Under the pieces are notes generated by a model. The model saw only the letters and a list, made by a program, of their open reading frames with translations. It did no database searches and was not told where the DNA came from. From Cupriavidus oxalaticus (lineage in GTDB: Bacteria > Pseudomonadota > Gammaproteobacteria > Burkholderiales > Burkholderiaceae), in the NCBI RefSeq assembly GCF_016894385.1, contig NZ_CP069811.1, forward strand, positions 2,270,501 through 2,334,500: a stretch of DNA of 64,000 nucleotides, read 5' to 3'. How positions within the stretch are numbered: the first letter of the stretch is position 1; every line of letters begins with the position of its first letter. The translations under genes were made by a program, and so were the position numbers. This document shows positions 9,339 to 16,742 of the stretch, piece after piece.

Positions 9339-10457
9339 TCATCCGGCCAGCGCCGCTTCCTTGCGTCCCGCCACCAGGCAGGCAGCGACGATGTCATCCT
9401 CGGTGTCGATCGCAAGCCTGCCCTCCTTGTCGAGGATAAGCTTGAGGAAATCCAGCACGTTGCGGGCGTAGAGCGCCGAGGCGTCGGCCGCCACCATGCT
9501 GGCCAGGTTGGTATGGCCGATGATGATGACGCCGTTGCGCTCGACCACTTCGTCGGCCACCGTCAGCGGGCAGTTGCCGCCCTGGGCTGCAGCCAGGTCG
9601 ACCACCACCGAGCCCGGCTTCATCTGCTGCACGGTCGCTTCCTGCAGCAGCACCGGCGCCTTGCGGCCCGGGATCAGTGCGGTGGTGATGACGATGTCGG
9701 CCTGGATCGCGCGCTGGTGCACCAGCTCGGCCTGGCGCTTCATCCAGTCCGGCGGCATCGGGCGCGCATAGCCGCCCACGCCCTGCGCGATCTCGCGCTC
9801 TTCGTCGGTCAGGAACGGCACGTCGAGGAACTTGCCGCCGAGCGACTCGATCTGCTCCTTGACCGCGGGGCGCACGTCGGAGGCTTCGATCACCGCGCCC
9901 AGGCGCTTGGCGGTGGCGATCGCCTGCAGGCCGGCCACGCCGGCGCCCAGGATCAGCACGCGCGCGGCCTTGACGGTGCCGGCGGCGGTCATCAGCATCG
10001 GCATGAAGCGCTGGTAGTGGTGCGCGGCCACCAGCACGGCCTTGTAGCCGGCGATGTTGGCCTGCGACGAGAGCACGTCCATGCTCTGCGCGCGCGTGGT
10101 GCGCGGCGCGGCCTCGAGCGCGAACGCGGTCACGTTGGCTGCCGCCATGCGCGCGTTGTTCTCGGCATCGAAGGGATTGAGCATGCCCACCAGCACCGCC
10201 CCGGGCTTCATCTGGGCAAGCTCGGCCGGCTCAGGCGCGCGCACCTTGAGCACCAGTTGCGCTCCCAGCGCTTCGGCCGCGGTGCCGATGGTGGCGCCGA
10301 CCGCTTCATACGCGCCGTCGGGCTGGCTGGCGCGCACGCCGGCGCCGGCCTGTACGACCACCTTGTGGCCTTGCGCCACGTATTTCTTTACGGTCTCCGG
10401 CGTCGCGGCAACACGCGCCTCCCCCGCCCGCGACTCAGTCGGGATCCCTATCAGCAT
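9339..10457 (-). CDS. pntAA: NAD(P) transhydrogenase subunit alpha, NAD-binding part
   Basis: A 372-residue soluble subunit with two Rossmann-type lobes related to alanine dehydrogenase. It binds NAD(H) and delivers hydride to pntB. The N-terminus MLIGIPTESRAGEARVAATP matches PntA. The dinucleotide motif VLILGAGVAGLQAIATAKRL is near residue 166, and the mobile-loop region near 225. The frame is open far upstream, but the ATG at 10457 has GGAG at a good distance (7 nt) and aligns with the PntA start; an ATG six bases earlier would leave the SD only 1-2 nt away. It sits 53 bp downstream of the dioxygenase gene and may be partly co-transcribed with it. Confidence 0.94.
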   Translation of the reverse strand: MLIGIPTESRAGEARVAATPETVKKYVAQGHKVVVQAGAGVRASQPDGAYEAVGATIGTAAEALGAQLVLKVRAPEPAELAQMKPGAVLVGMLNPFDAENNARMAAANVTAFALEAAPRTTRAQSMDVLSSQANIAGYKAVLVAAHHYQRFMPMLMTAAGTVKAARVLILGAGVAGLQAIATAKRLGAVIEASDVRPAVKEQIESLGGKFLDVPFLTDEEREIAQGVGGYARPMPPDWMKRQAELVHQRAIQADIVITTALIPGRKAPVLLQEATVQQMKPGSVVVDLAAAQGGNCPLTVADEVVERNGVIIIGHTNLASMVAADASALYARNVLDFLKLILDKEGRLAIDTEDDIVAACLVAGRKEAALAG

Positions 10458-10510
10458 CTTCATTCTCCGGATTGGCGCCGCATGGCGGCGCCGGTCTGTG
10501 GCGTTGCGGC

Positions 10511-11305
10511 TCAGCGCGGCACTTCGCCTTCCAGCGTTACGCGGTTCAGGATACGTTCGGCATTGCCGTAGTCGTGCACCGCATAGTGCATGGTGCAGCG
10601 GTTGTCCCACATCACCACGTCGCCCTGCTGCCACATATGGCGGTAGACGTTGTCGGGCGACACCGAATGCTCGTAGAGGAAGTCGAGCAGCGGCCGGCTC
10701 TCCGCCGCGGTCATGCCCTCGATGCATTGCGCGGTATCGGGGTGGCCCACGTACAGCGCCTTGCGGCCGGTTTCCGGGTGGGTGCGCACGATCGGATGCA
10801 CGGCGGTGGGAACCTTGTCGGAGCCGGTCATTTTGGCCAGCCGCGCGCCGGAGAAGCGGCAGCGCAGCCCTTCGATCATGCGCTGCATCGCCGGCGACAG
10901 CCGCTCGTAGGACACGTACTGGTTGCACCACATGGTGTCGCCGCCCACCGGGATGGTGACCGCCGACAGGATCGAGATCTTGGGCGGCACCTCGGTGTAG
11001 ATCGAGTCCGAATGCCAGGCCTCGGTGGACGCAGTCTCCTTGGGAATCTTGGTCACCTGGGCCAGTTCCGGAAACTCGGTCAGGCCCTTGAGCAGCGGAT
11101 TGCCCTGCACCGGCTTGCCCCAGCGCCGCGCGAAGGCGACCTGCGCCGCGGGCTGCAGGTGCTGGCCGCGGAATACCAGCACACCGTATTCCAGGAATGC
11201 GCGCTGCAGGATGTCGAAGCTGGCATCGTCGAGCGGCTGGTTCAGGTCGACGCCGGTCACGGCGGCACCGACGGAACCGGTCAGCGGCTGGATCTGGATG
11301 GTCAT
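10511..11305 (-). CDS. TauD/TfdA-family 2-oxoglutarate-dependent dioxygenase
   Basis: A 264-residue non-haem iron oxygenase. The facial triad is visible: HxD in EAWHSDSIYTE near residue 90 and the distal His in CTMHYAVHD near residue 245, followed by the 2-oxoglutarate-binding Arg in RILNRVTL. The N-terminal GAAVTGVDLNQPLDD is the family opening. Family members oxygenate next to a sulfonate, carboxylate, ether or amine, releasing CO2 and succinate; the substrate here is unknown. GAGGAG supports either ATG at 11305 or 11308. It is the last gene of a leftward unit with an MDR enzyme and two small unknown proteins, divergent from a lyase operon that may act on sulfonated or hydroxylated acids. 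Confidence 0.85.
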   Translation of the reverse strand: MTIQIQPLTGSVGAAVTGVDLNQPLDDASFDILQRAFLEYGVLVFRGQHLQPAAQVAFARRWGKPVQGNPLLKGLTEFPELAQVTKIPKETASTEAWHSDSIYTEVPPKISILSAVTIPVGGDTMWCNQYVSYERLSPAMQRMIEGLRCRFSGARLAKMTGSDKVPTAVHPIVRTHPETGRKALYVGHPDTAQCIEGMTAAESRPLLDFLYEHSVSPDNVYRHMWQQGDVVMWDNRCTMHYAVHDYGNAERILNRVTLEGEVPR

Positions 11306-11339
11306 CATGTCTCCTCGTCTTCTCGTCTTTTCTGTGGAA

Positions 11340-12311
11340 TCAGTCTGCAAGCAGCACGATCTTGCCCACGTGCTGCTCCTGCTTCATGTAGGCATGCGCG
11401 GCGGCGATATCGTTCATGGCAAAGGTCCGGTCGACCGGCAGGCGCACGCGCCCCGCGCGCAGGAACGGCAGCATGTCGCGCGCGCAGGCCTGGATGCACT
11501 CCAGCCGCTCCTGTTCGGTGCGGGTGCGGAAGGTCACGCCGATCAGCTGCAGGCGCTTGAGCCAGAGCTGCGTCAGGTCGATCTGCGCGGTCGCGGAACC
11601 CAGCCGCGCGATATTCACCAGCCGGCCCTTGACCGCCAGGCTCTGCATGTTGGCTTCGAACAGCGGGCCGCCGACCGTGTCGATGATGATGTCGACGCCC
11701 TTGTCGCCGGTGGCTGCCATGACCGCCGCGACCTGGTCGTCGCGCGAGGCATCGATGCCCACGTCCACGCCGAACTGGCTGACCTTGTCGAGCTTGGCCG
11801 CCGAGCGCGACGACGCGATCACCGGGCGCGCGCCCATCAGCGAGGCGATCTGGATCGCCGCCATCGCCACGCCACCCGAGGCACCGTTGACCAGCACCGA
11901 TTCGCCCGCCACCAGCCGGCCGTTGGTGACCAGCGCATCATGCGCCGTGATAAAGACATTGGGGAACGCCGCGGCATCGATCCATGACAGCCCGTCCGGC
12001 ACCGGCATCAGCGCCAGCGGCTCGGCCACCACGTACTCGGCCTGGCAGCCGCGGCCATGACCCATCACGCGGTCGCCCTTGCGCCAGCCGCTGACGCCCG
12101 CGCCGACGTCGGCCACCTCGCCGGCAAACTCGACGCCGGCGGTGATGGTATTGCCCGTGCGCAATTCCTTCGCCTGGTTGATCTCGCCCCGGTTCAGGCC
12201 GGCGGCGCGCACCCGGACCAGCACCTGCCCCGCCGCCGCCACCGGCACCGGGATATCCTGCACTTCGACCGTGCCGCCCTCCGGGCCCGGCACTACGCGG
12301 ACTGCCTTCAC
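11340..12311 (-). CDS. zinc-independent MDR alcohol dehydrogenase / NADPH:quinone oxidoreductase-like
   Basis: A 323-residue medium-chain dehydrogenase/reductase with an N-terminal GroES-like fold (AGLNRGEINQAKELRTGN) and a Rossmann domain whose glycine motif is VNGASGGVAMAAIQIASLMG near residue 145. The zinc ligands of classical alcohol dehydrogenases are absent, so the quinone-oxidoreductase/enoyl-reductase branch fits best. The start is a GTG at 12311 with AAAGGAG 7 nt upstream; the frame is open further upstream but gives only low-complexity His/Ala residues encoded by a short imperfect repeat. It lies 34 bp before the dioxygenase gene and probably works in the same route. Confidence 0.85.
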   Translation of the reverse strand: MKAVRVVPGPEGGTVEVQDIPVPVAAAGQVLVRVRAAGLNRGEINQAKELRTGNTITAGVEFAGEVADVGAGVSGWRKGDRVMGHGRGCQAEYVVAEPLALMPVPDGLSWIDAAAFPNVFITAHDALVTNGRLVAGESVLVNGASGGVAMAAIQIASLMGARPVIASSRSAAKLDKVSQFGVDVGIDASRDDQVAAVMAATGDKGVDIIIDTVGGPLFEANMQSLAVKGRLVNIARLGSATAQIDLTQLWLKRLQLIGVTFRTRTEQERLECIQACARDMLPFLRAGRVRLPVDRTFAMNDIAAAHAYMKQEQHVGKIVLLAD

Positions 12312-12402
12312 TGTTGTCTCCTTTCCCGTCTCGCAACGTGTTGCTTGCCTTTGATACTGTGATGCCCCATGCGCTGCACTATGCGCTGCCTTATGCGCTT
12401 CC

Positions 12403-12768
12403 TTATGCGCTGCCAAGCGCCGTCGCCCGGATCAGCGACAGCAGCTCCAGCGCGCGCTCGGCGGCCGCTTCGCCGCCGGGGTGGTTGCCGCGCACAAACG
12501 GCACGCGGCTGTCTTCGATCGCCGCCAGCGCCTGCAGCGGCCGTTCCGCCGCCACCGCCAGCCGGCGGAATTCATTGACCGTCAGCAGGTAGCTGTGAAA
12601 CACGTCCGCTTGCGGCGGCGTGGTGCCAAGCTTGTGCAGCAGCGCGTTGAGCCAGTGCGTGCCGGCCAGCATCGCGCCTTCGATCCGCATCTCGTAGTCG
12701 GCGCTGGTGCACCTGAGCAGCGAGGCTTCAATGCTTCGCGCCATCGCGATGTGCCCTTCAATATCCAT
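12403..12768 (-). CDS. small helical protein of unknown function, paralogue of the upstream gene
   Basis: A 121-residue protein that I cannot assign to a named family. It is predicted to be mostly helical. Near residue 36 it carries AMLAGTHWLNALLHKLGTTP, the same pattern (AGTHxxNAxLHxxGxT) found in the adjacent upstream gene, so the two are diverged tandem duplicates. The conserved His, Asn and His could bind a metal or a ligand. No signal peptide or membrane segment is visible. The ATG at 12768 has GGAGGGAG upstream and overlaps the previous gene by 11 bp. It is probably co-expressed with the MDR enzyme and dioxygenase. Confidence 0.7.
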   Translation of the reverse strand: MDIEGHIAMARSIEASLLRCTSADYEMRIEGAMLAGTHWLNALLHKLGTTPPQADVFHSYLLTVNEFRRLAVAAERPLQALAAIEDSRVPFVRGNHPGGEAAAERALELLSLIRATALGSA

Positions 12769-13219
12769 CCCTTGCTCCCTCCAGGCGCACTGCCAGCAGT
12801 GCCAGGCAGCGGCGCAGCGCCGCATCGCAATCCCCGGCGATCGCCGCGGTGGGCGCCAGGCCCTCGCGCAGGCAGGGATCGCGGTAATGCTCGATCTCTT
12901 CCATCGCCACCATCATCGCGGCGATGTCGTCAGGCACCGGTGCCTCCACTTTCGGCCGGCCGACATGGAGCACGTCGCCCAGCGGGCCGAACGCCGGCCT
13001 GAGGCTGCCGTCCGGCTGTGGCACCAGGTAGACGCCCGGCTGCGTCGGGAACCTGTCTTCGTCCTGCGTGATGCCGGCGTGGTGCAGTGCCGCGTTCACG
13101 GCATGGGTGCCGGCAGTCATGCCAGCCCAGAACCACAGGCCGAAGTCCTGCAGTGGATCCAGCCGCGCACGCAGCGCTTGCAGCCTGCCGATCTTCTCCG
13201 TGTGTGACGGAACCTTCAT
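12758..13219 (-). CDS. small protein of unknown function, first gene of the leftward unit
   Basis: A 153-residue protein without a recognised family. It has the motif AGMTAGTHAVNAALHHAGIT near residue 38, shared with its downstream neighbour, followed by a charged Asp-rich segment (QDEDRF) and a helical C-terminal half containing EEIEHYRD. The start at 13219 has GGAGAA upstream and lies about 60 nt from the predicted transcription start of a good sigma-70-type promoter. An in-frame upstream ATG would run into that promoter. It appears soluble. The tandem pairing suggests a heterodimer or two subunits of one accessory complex; this is inference. Confidence 0.7.
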   Translation of the reverse strand: MKVPSHTEKIGRLQALRARLDPLQDFGLWFWAGMTAGTHAVNAALHHAGITQDEDRFPTQPGVYLVPQPDGSLRPAFGPLGDVLHVGRPKVEAPVPDDIAAMMVAMEEIEHYRDPCLREGLAPTAAIAGDCDAALRRCLALLAVRLEGARDGY

Positions 13220-13284
13220 ACCTGTCTTCTCCGTGGATTCGCTGCCCCGATGTGCCGGCGCCGACATCGTCGGCCGTTGTCATG

Positions 13285-13313
13285 ACGATAGACAGCGCCC
13301 ATGCCGATGTCAA
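13285..13313 (-). promoter_or_regulatory. sigma-70-type promoter of the leftward unit
   Basis: On the minus strand: TTGACA (13313-13308), a 17-bp spacer, then TATCGT (13290-13285). It sits 66 bp upstream of the first leftward gene. A small palindrome, CCGAC-ATC-GTCGG (13261-13273), lies just downstream near +5 to +17 and could be an operator. Confidence 0.6.
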
Positions 13314-13347
13314 CAAACTTCTATATAGGACTTTCATCGATGAAGTA

Positions 13348-13369
13348 GTGGTTTTCTCGTATAAACCAC
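13348..13369. promoter_or_regulatory. candidate GntR/HutC-type operator between divergent units
   Basis: An inverted repeat GTGGTTT-N8-AAACCAC overlaps GTATAAAC (13359-13366), which fits the GT-N-TA-N-AC core recognised by HutC-subfamily (UTRA) GntR regulators. A UTRA GntR gene lies 1.5 kb downstream in the rightward operon. The site is about 10 bp upstream of the rightward -35 element. A separate 12-bp palindrome, TTCATCGATGAA, lies at 13333-13344. Confidence 0.55.
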
Positions 13370-13378
13370 CTTTATCCT

Positions 13379-13407
13379 TGACCTTGCACTACTGGATTCC
13401 CTACATT
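13379..13407 (+). promoter_or_regulatory. sigma-70-type promoter of the rightward lyase operon
   Basis: TTGACC (13379-13384), a 17-bp spacer, then CTACAT (13402-13407), 31 bp before the first rightward start codon. The -10 match is modest. A candidate HutC-type operator abuts the -35 element. Confidence 0.5.
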
Positions 13408-13437
13408 TGGCCTCAACACCTATACAGGAGTTGATCA

Positions 13438-13728
13438 ATGCCGCGAGCCATCGTACTAAACCCGGCCGACAACGTGGCCACCCTGCTGGACGCCGGTGCC
13501 GCCGGCGAGGCCTGCGCGCTGGAAGGCGAGCGCACGGGCAGGCTGGTGCTGCTGCAGGACGTGCCGTTCGGCCACAAGGTCTGCATCGCCGATACGGCGC
13601 CGGGCGCCACCATCGTCAAGTACGGCCAGGTCATCGGCCGCGCCAGCCGCGCGGTGCGCGCCGGCGAACACATGCATGTCCACAACATCGAGTCGGCGCG
13701 TGCGCGCGGCGACCTGCACAAGGGGTAA
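13438..13728 (+). CDS. UxaA/SuyA-type lyase small subunit (SAF domain)
   Basis: A 96-residue SAF-domain protein. It resembles the N-terminal domain of altronate and galactarate dehydratases and the small subunit of (R)-sulfolactate sulfo-lyase (SuyA). The core GHKVCIADTAPGATIVKYGQ and the end GEHMHVHNIES are typical; the His pair HMHVHN is conserved in the family. CAGGAG lies 6 nt before the ATG. The large subunit follows 6 bp later. Small and large subunits encoded separately are the SuyAB arrangement, whereas UxaA and GarD are normally single chains. The real substrate (altronate-like sugar acid, sulfolactate or another 2-hydroxy acid) cannot be told from sequence. Confidence 0.85.
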   Translation: MPRAIVLNPADNVATLLDAGAAGEACALEGERTGRLVLLQDVPFGHKVCIADTAPGATIVKYGQVIGRASRAVRAGEHMHVHNIESARARGDLHKG

Positions 13729-13734
13729 AGCGCA

Positions 13735-14898
13735 ATGACCTCCCTCGCAACAACCTTCCTCGGCTACCCGCGCGAAAACGGCGCGGTCGGCGTGCGCAAC
13801 TGGGTCGCGGTGGTCTCCGTGATGGACAACTGCAACCCGGTGACCCGGACCATCGCCCGCACCGTGGGCGGCTGCATCCCGGTGACGACGCTGTTCGTGC
13901 GCGGGCAGTTCGGCGCCGACCTGGACTTCGCCTTCGAGTCGCTCGCCGGGCTGGGCCGCAATCCGAATATCGCGGCGGTGCTGCTGGTCGGCCTGGAAGA
14001 GTCGTCGACCGAGGAAGTTGCGCGCCGCATCCGCACCACCGGCAAGCCGGTCGAACGCGTGCACCTGCAGCCCGACGGCACGGTCGCATGCCTTGCCGAC
14101 GGCACGCGCAAGGCCGCGCAGCTGTCGCTGGCGGCGTCGCGGGCGCGGCGCGTGCCGTGCCCGGTGTCGTCGCTGGTGATCGGCGTGGAGTGCGGCGGCT
14201 CGGACACCACCTCCGGGCTGAGCTGCAACCCCGTGATCGGCCGCATGGCGGACATGGTGGTGGCGGAGGGCGGCACCGTGATCATCTCCGAGACCTCCGA
14301 GTTCATCGGCGCCGAGCACCTGTTTGCCGAGCGCGCCGCCGATGGCCGCGTACGCGAGGCCTTCGTCACCGCGGTGCGCAACATGGAAAACCTGGCGATC
14401 TCGCGCGGCGTGGACATGCGCGAGGACCAGCCCTCGCCCGACAACAAGCGCGGCGGCCTGACCACGGTCGAGGAAAAGGCGCTGGGCGCGATGGCCAAGG
14501 CCGGCACCAGCCCGCTGGTGGGCGTGCTGCGCTACGGCGAGGCGCCGCAGAAGAAGGGCCTGCATTTCATGGACGCACCGGCCGCGGCAGTGGAAAATCT
14601 CACTGCGCTGGCTGCCGGCGGATGCCAGCTGACCTTCTTCGGCACGGGGGTGGGCAATCCGATCGGCAGCATGGTGGCACCGACGGTCAAGGTGTGCGGC
14701 AACGTCAATACCCTGCACACCATGGCCGACAATATTGACTTCGACGTCAGCGGCGTCCTGCAGCACGGGGACAAGATCCCTGACCTCGGCGAGCAGCTGT
14801 ACGGCTATGCGATCGAGGTCGCATCCGGCACGCGGCTGACCAGCGAGGTGCTCGATATCCGGGAGACCGCGATCAGTCGATTCGCCCTGAGCCTGTGA
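13735..14898 (+). CDS. UxaA/SuyB-type lyase large subunit
   Basis: A 387-residue protein of the D-galactarate dehydratase/altronate hydrolase C-terminal family. Recognisable blocks are YPRENGAVGVRNWVAVVSV at the start, a Cys-containing ECGGSDTTSGLSCNPVIG near residue 150, ETSEFIGAEHL near residue 185, and the C-terminal TFFGTGVGNPIGSMVAPTVKV. The family binds iron and eliminates water or, in SuyB, sulfite from an acid. It is paired with the preceding SAF subunit and followed by a UTRA-GntR regulator. No sulfite exporter or sulfite dehydrogenase gene is seen here, which weakens the sulfolactate reading. Confidence 0.87.
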   Translation: MTSLATTFLGYPRENGAVGVRNWVAVVSVMDNCNPVTRTIARTVGGCIPVTTLFVRGQFGADLDFAFESLAGLGRNPNIAAVLLVGLEESSTEEVARRIRTTGKPVERVHLQPDGTVACLADGTRKAAQLSLAASRARRVPCPVSSLVIGVECGGSDTTSGLSCNPVIGRMADMVVAEGGTVIISETSEFIGAEHLFAERAADGRVREAFVTAVRNMENLAISRGVDMREDQPSPDNKRGGLTTVEEKALGAMAKAGTSPLVGVLRYGEAPQKKGLHFMDAPAAAVENLTALAAGGCQLTFFGTGVGNPIGSMVAPTVKVCGNVNTLHTMADNIDFDVSGVLQHGDKIPDLGEQLYGYAIEVASGTRLTSEVLDIRETAISRFALSL

Positions 14899-14904
14899 AC
14901 AACC

Positions 14905-15609
14905 ATGACCAAACTTAGCAGCGTCTCCGACGCCATCATCCGCTCCATCGAGTCAGGCGCCCTGCGCGAAGGCGACCGGCTGCCCTCCGAGGGCGAGCTG
15001 GCCACCTTCCACGGGGTCAGCGTGGGCACGGTGCAGAAGGCGCTGGCGCGGCTGACGCACTCGGGGCTGATCACGCGCGAGCAGGGCCGCGGCACCTTTG
15101 TCTCGGGCACCCGGGTGGCGCCGGCCGACGTGCGCTACCTGCGCTTTCGCGATGAGCAGGGCAATGAGCTGCCCTCCTACGTCCACGCACGCTCGGTCAA
15201 GCGCATCAAGCGCCAAGGGCCGTGGTCGGAATTCCTCGGCGGCGATGGCTATGTGCGCATCGAGCGCGTCATCAACGTGGGCGGGCGCCTGGACCTGTAC
15301 AGCGAGTTCTGGCTGCGCGAGGAAGACTTCGCCCAGCTTGGCGGCCTCGACCGCGAGGCGCTGGAGAAGAACCTGCGCGAGCTGATCGGCCAGCGCCTGT
15401 CGCTGCCGACGCTGCGCGTGGACCAGTGGATCCGCTTCGGGCCGGCCCCCGCCACGGCCGCGCGCGAGATCGGGCTGGAAGCCGACGCGCCGGCCTTCAT
15501 CATGGAACTGCGCGGCTACACGCTGCGCGACCAGCCCCTCTACTACCAGTCGGTCTATGCCGCCCCGTTCTCGGAGCGCCTGATGATTGTCAGGGAGAAG
15601 TCAACGTGA
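14905..15609 (+). CDS. GntR-family transcriptional regulator with UTRA domain
   Basis: A 234-residue regulator. It has an N-terminal winged helix (residues 1-70, with LPSEGELATFHGVSVGTVQK as recognition region and REQGRGTFV as wing) and a C-terminal UTRA effector domain (about 90-230). It is the HutC subfamily and normally binds the substrate or an intermediate of the pathway encoded beside it. It lies 6 bp after the lyase large subunit and overlaps the next gene by 4 bp, so it is autoregulated with the operon. The likely operator lies at 13348-13369. Confidence 0.9.
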   Translation: MTKLSSVSDAIIRSIESGALREGDRLPSEGELATFHGVSVGTVQKALARLTHSGLITREQGRGTFVSGTRVAPADVRYLRFRDEQGNELPSYVHARSVKRIKRQGPWSEFLGGDGYVRIERVINVGGRLDLYSEFWLREEDFAQLGGLDREALEKNLRELIGQRLSLPTLRVDQWIRFGPAPATAAREIGLEADAPAFIMELRGYTLRDQPLYYQSVYAAPFSERLMIVREKST

Positions 15610-16649
15610 CGACACGTCCCATCCCACGTACTGCAGACCAGCTCACGCACTGGACCGCGGCCATCTTCGAAGCGTGCGGCGTGGCGTCCGGCCATGCGCA
15701 CGAGGCCGCCGCCGCGCTGGTGCGCAGCGAACTGCGCGGCTACAAGACTCATGGCCTGACCCGGGTGCCGTCCTACGTCGAGCGCCTGCGCGCGGGCGAC
15801 TTCAACCCGCGTCCGCGGATGTCGCATCGCGCCTTCCCGGGCGGGATCGTGCTCGATGCCGATGGCGCCATGGGCCAGGTGGCGGCGCCGCACGCGGTGC
15901 GGCTAGGCTTGCAGGCGCTCGGGCACAGCGCCAGCGTGCTGGTCGCGGTGCAGTCGTGCGGCCACCTGGGCGCGCTTGGCCTGCCCGCCCTGCAGGCCGC
16001 CGAGGCCGGCGCCTTCTGCATGGTCGGGCAACGCACTCCGCCGATGCTGGGCATGGAAGGCTTTGCCCGCCCGGCGCTGGGCCACAACCCCATCGCTTTC
16101 GGCTGCCCGCTGCCGGGTGCGGCGCCGATCGTGTTCGACGTGGCCTGCAGCGTCGCCGCGCGCGGCCATATCCTGCTGGCCGCGCGCGCAGGCCAACCCA
16201 TCCCGGAAGGCTGGGCGCTCGATGCCGACGGCCAGCCCACCACCGATGCCGGGCGCGCGCTGGAGGGCTCGCTGCTGCCCATGGGCGGGCACAAGGGCAT
16301 CGGCATCGCCATGATGGTGGAATGCCTGGCCGGCGCCATGGCCGCCACCGCGGACTCGCTGTCGCCAGCCCGCAATACCGTCGCCGGTGCCGGCGCGGTC
16401 GGCCGCCAGGGCGGCTTTGTCTGGCTGGTCAAACCCGAGGCCTTCGCCGGCCAGCAGCTCTTTGCCGACTATATGGCGCAATGGACCGGCAACTACCTTG
16501 CCGCCGGCGGCGCCGACGCGCGCCTGCCCGGCCATCGCGGCGACGTGCTCGAACGCGAAGGGCGCGAGCACGGCATCGCATTGCCCGATGCCGTCGCGCG
16601 GGAGCTGGACACGCTCGGCCAGGCGCTGGGCATCCCCCTGCCCGGGTAA
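15606..16649 (+). CDS. Ldh_2-family (malate/lactate/sulfolactate dehydrogenase type) oxidoreductase
   Basis: A 347-residue NAD(P)-dependent 2-hydroxyacid dehydrogenase of the MDH2/Ldh_2 fold (ComC, YbiC, AllD group). The substrate-region helix SCGHLGALGLPALQAAEAGAF near residue 118 contains the conserved His; GHNPIAFGCPLPGAAPIVFD is the next signature. The start is a GTG at 15606 (AGGGAG upstream) forming a GTGA overlap with the regulator stop; no ATG fits better. Family members oxidise 2-hydroxy acids to 2-oxo acids, matching the lyase upstream and the 2-oxoacid:ferredoxin oxidoreductase downstream. ComC-type sulfolactate dehydrogenases are one possibility. Confidence 0.85.
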   Translation: MTTRPIPRTADQLTHWTAAIFEACGVASGHAHEAAAALVRSELRGYKTHGLTRVPSYVERLRAGDFNPRPRMSHRAFPGGIVLDADGAMGQVAAPHAVRLGLQALGHSASVLVAVQSCGHLGALGLPALQAAEAGAFCMVGQRTPPMLGMEGFARPALGHNPIAFGCPLPGAAPIVFDVACSVAARGHILLAARAGQPIPEGWALDADGQPTTDAGRALEGSLLPMGGHKGIGIAMMVECLAGAMAATADSLSPARNTVAGAGAVGRQGGFVWLVKPEAFAGQQLFADYMAQWTGNYLAAGGADARLPGHRGDVLEREGREHGIALPDAVARELDTLGQALGIPLPG

Positions 16650-16742
16650 CCGGTTTCCTTCCTCCGTTTTGCTTACAGATCCGGGTGCCATGCGCACACC
16701 GGCAGGCCCCGTTCAACCCTGCTTGCCTGAGAAACCGCCAAC

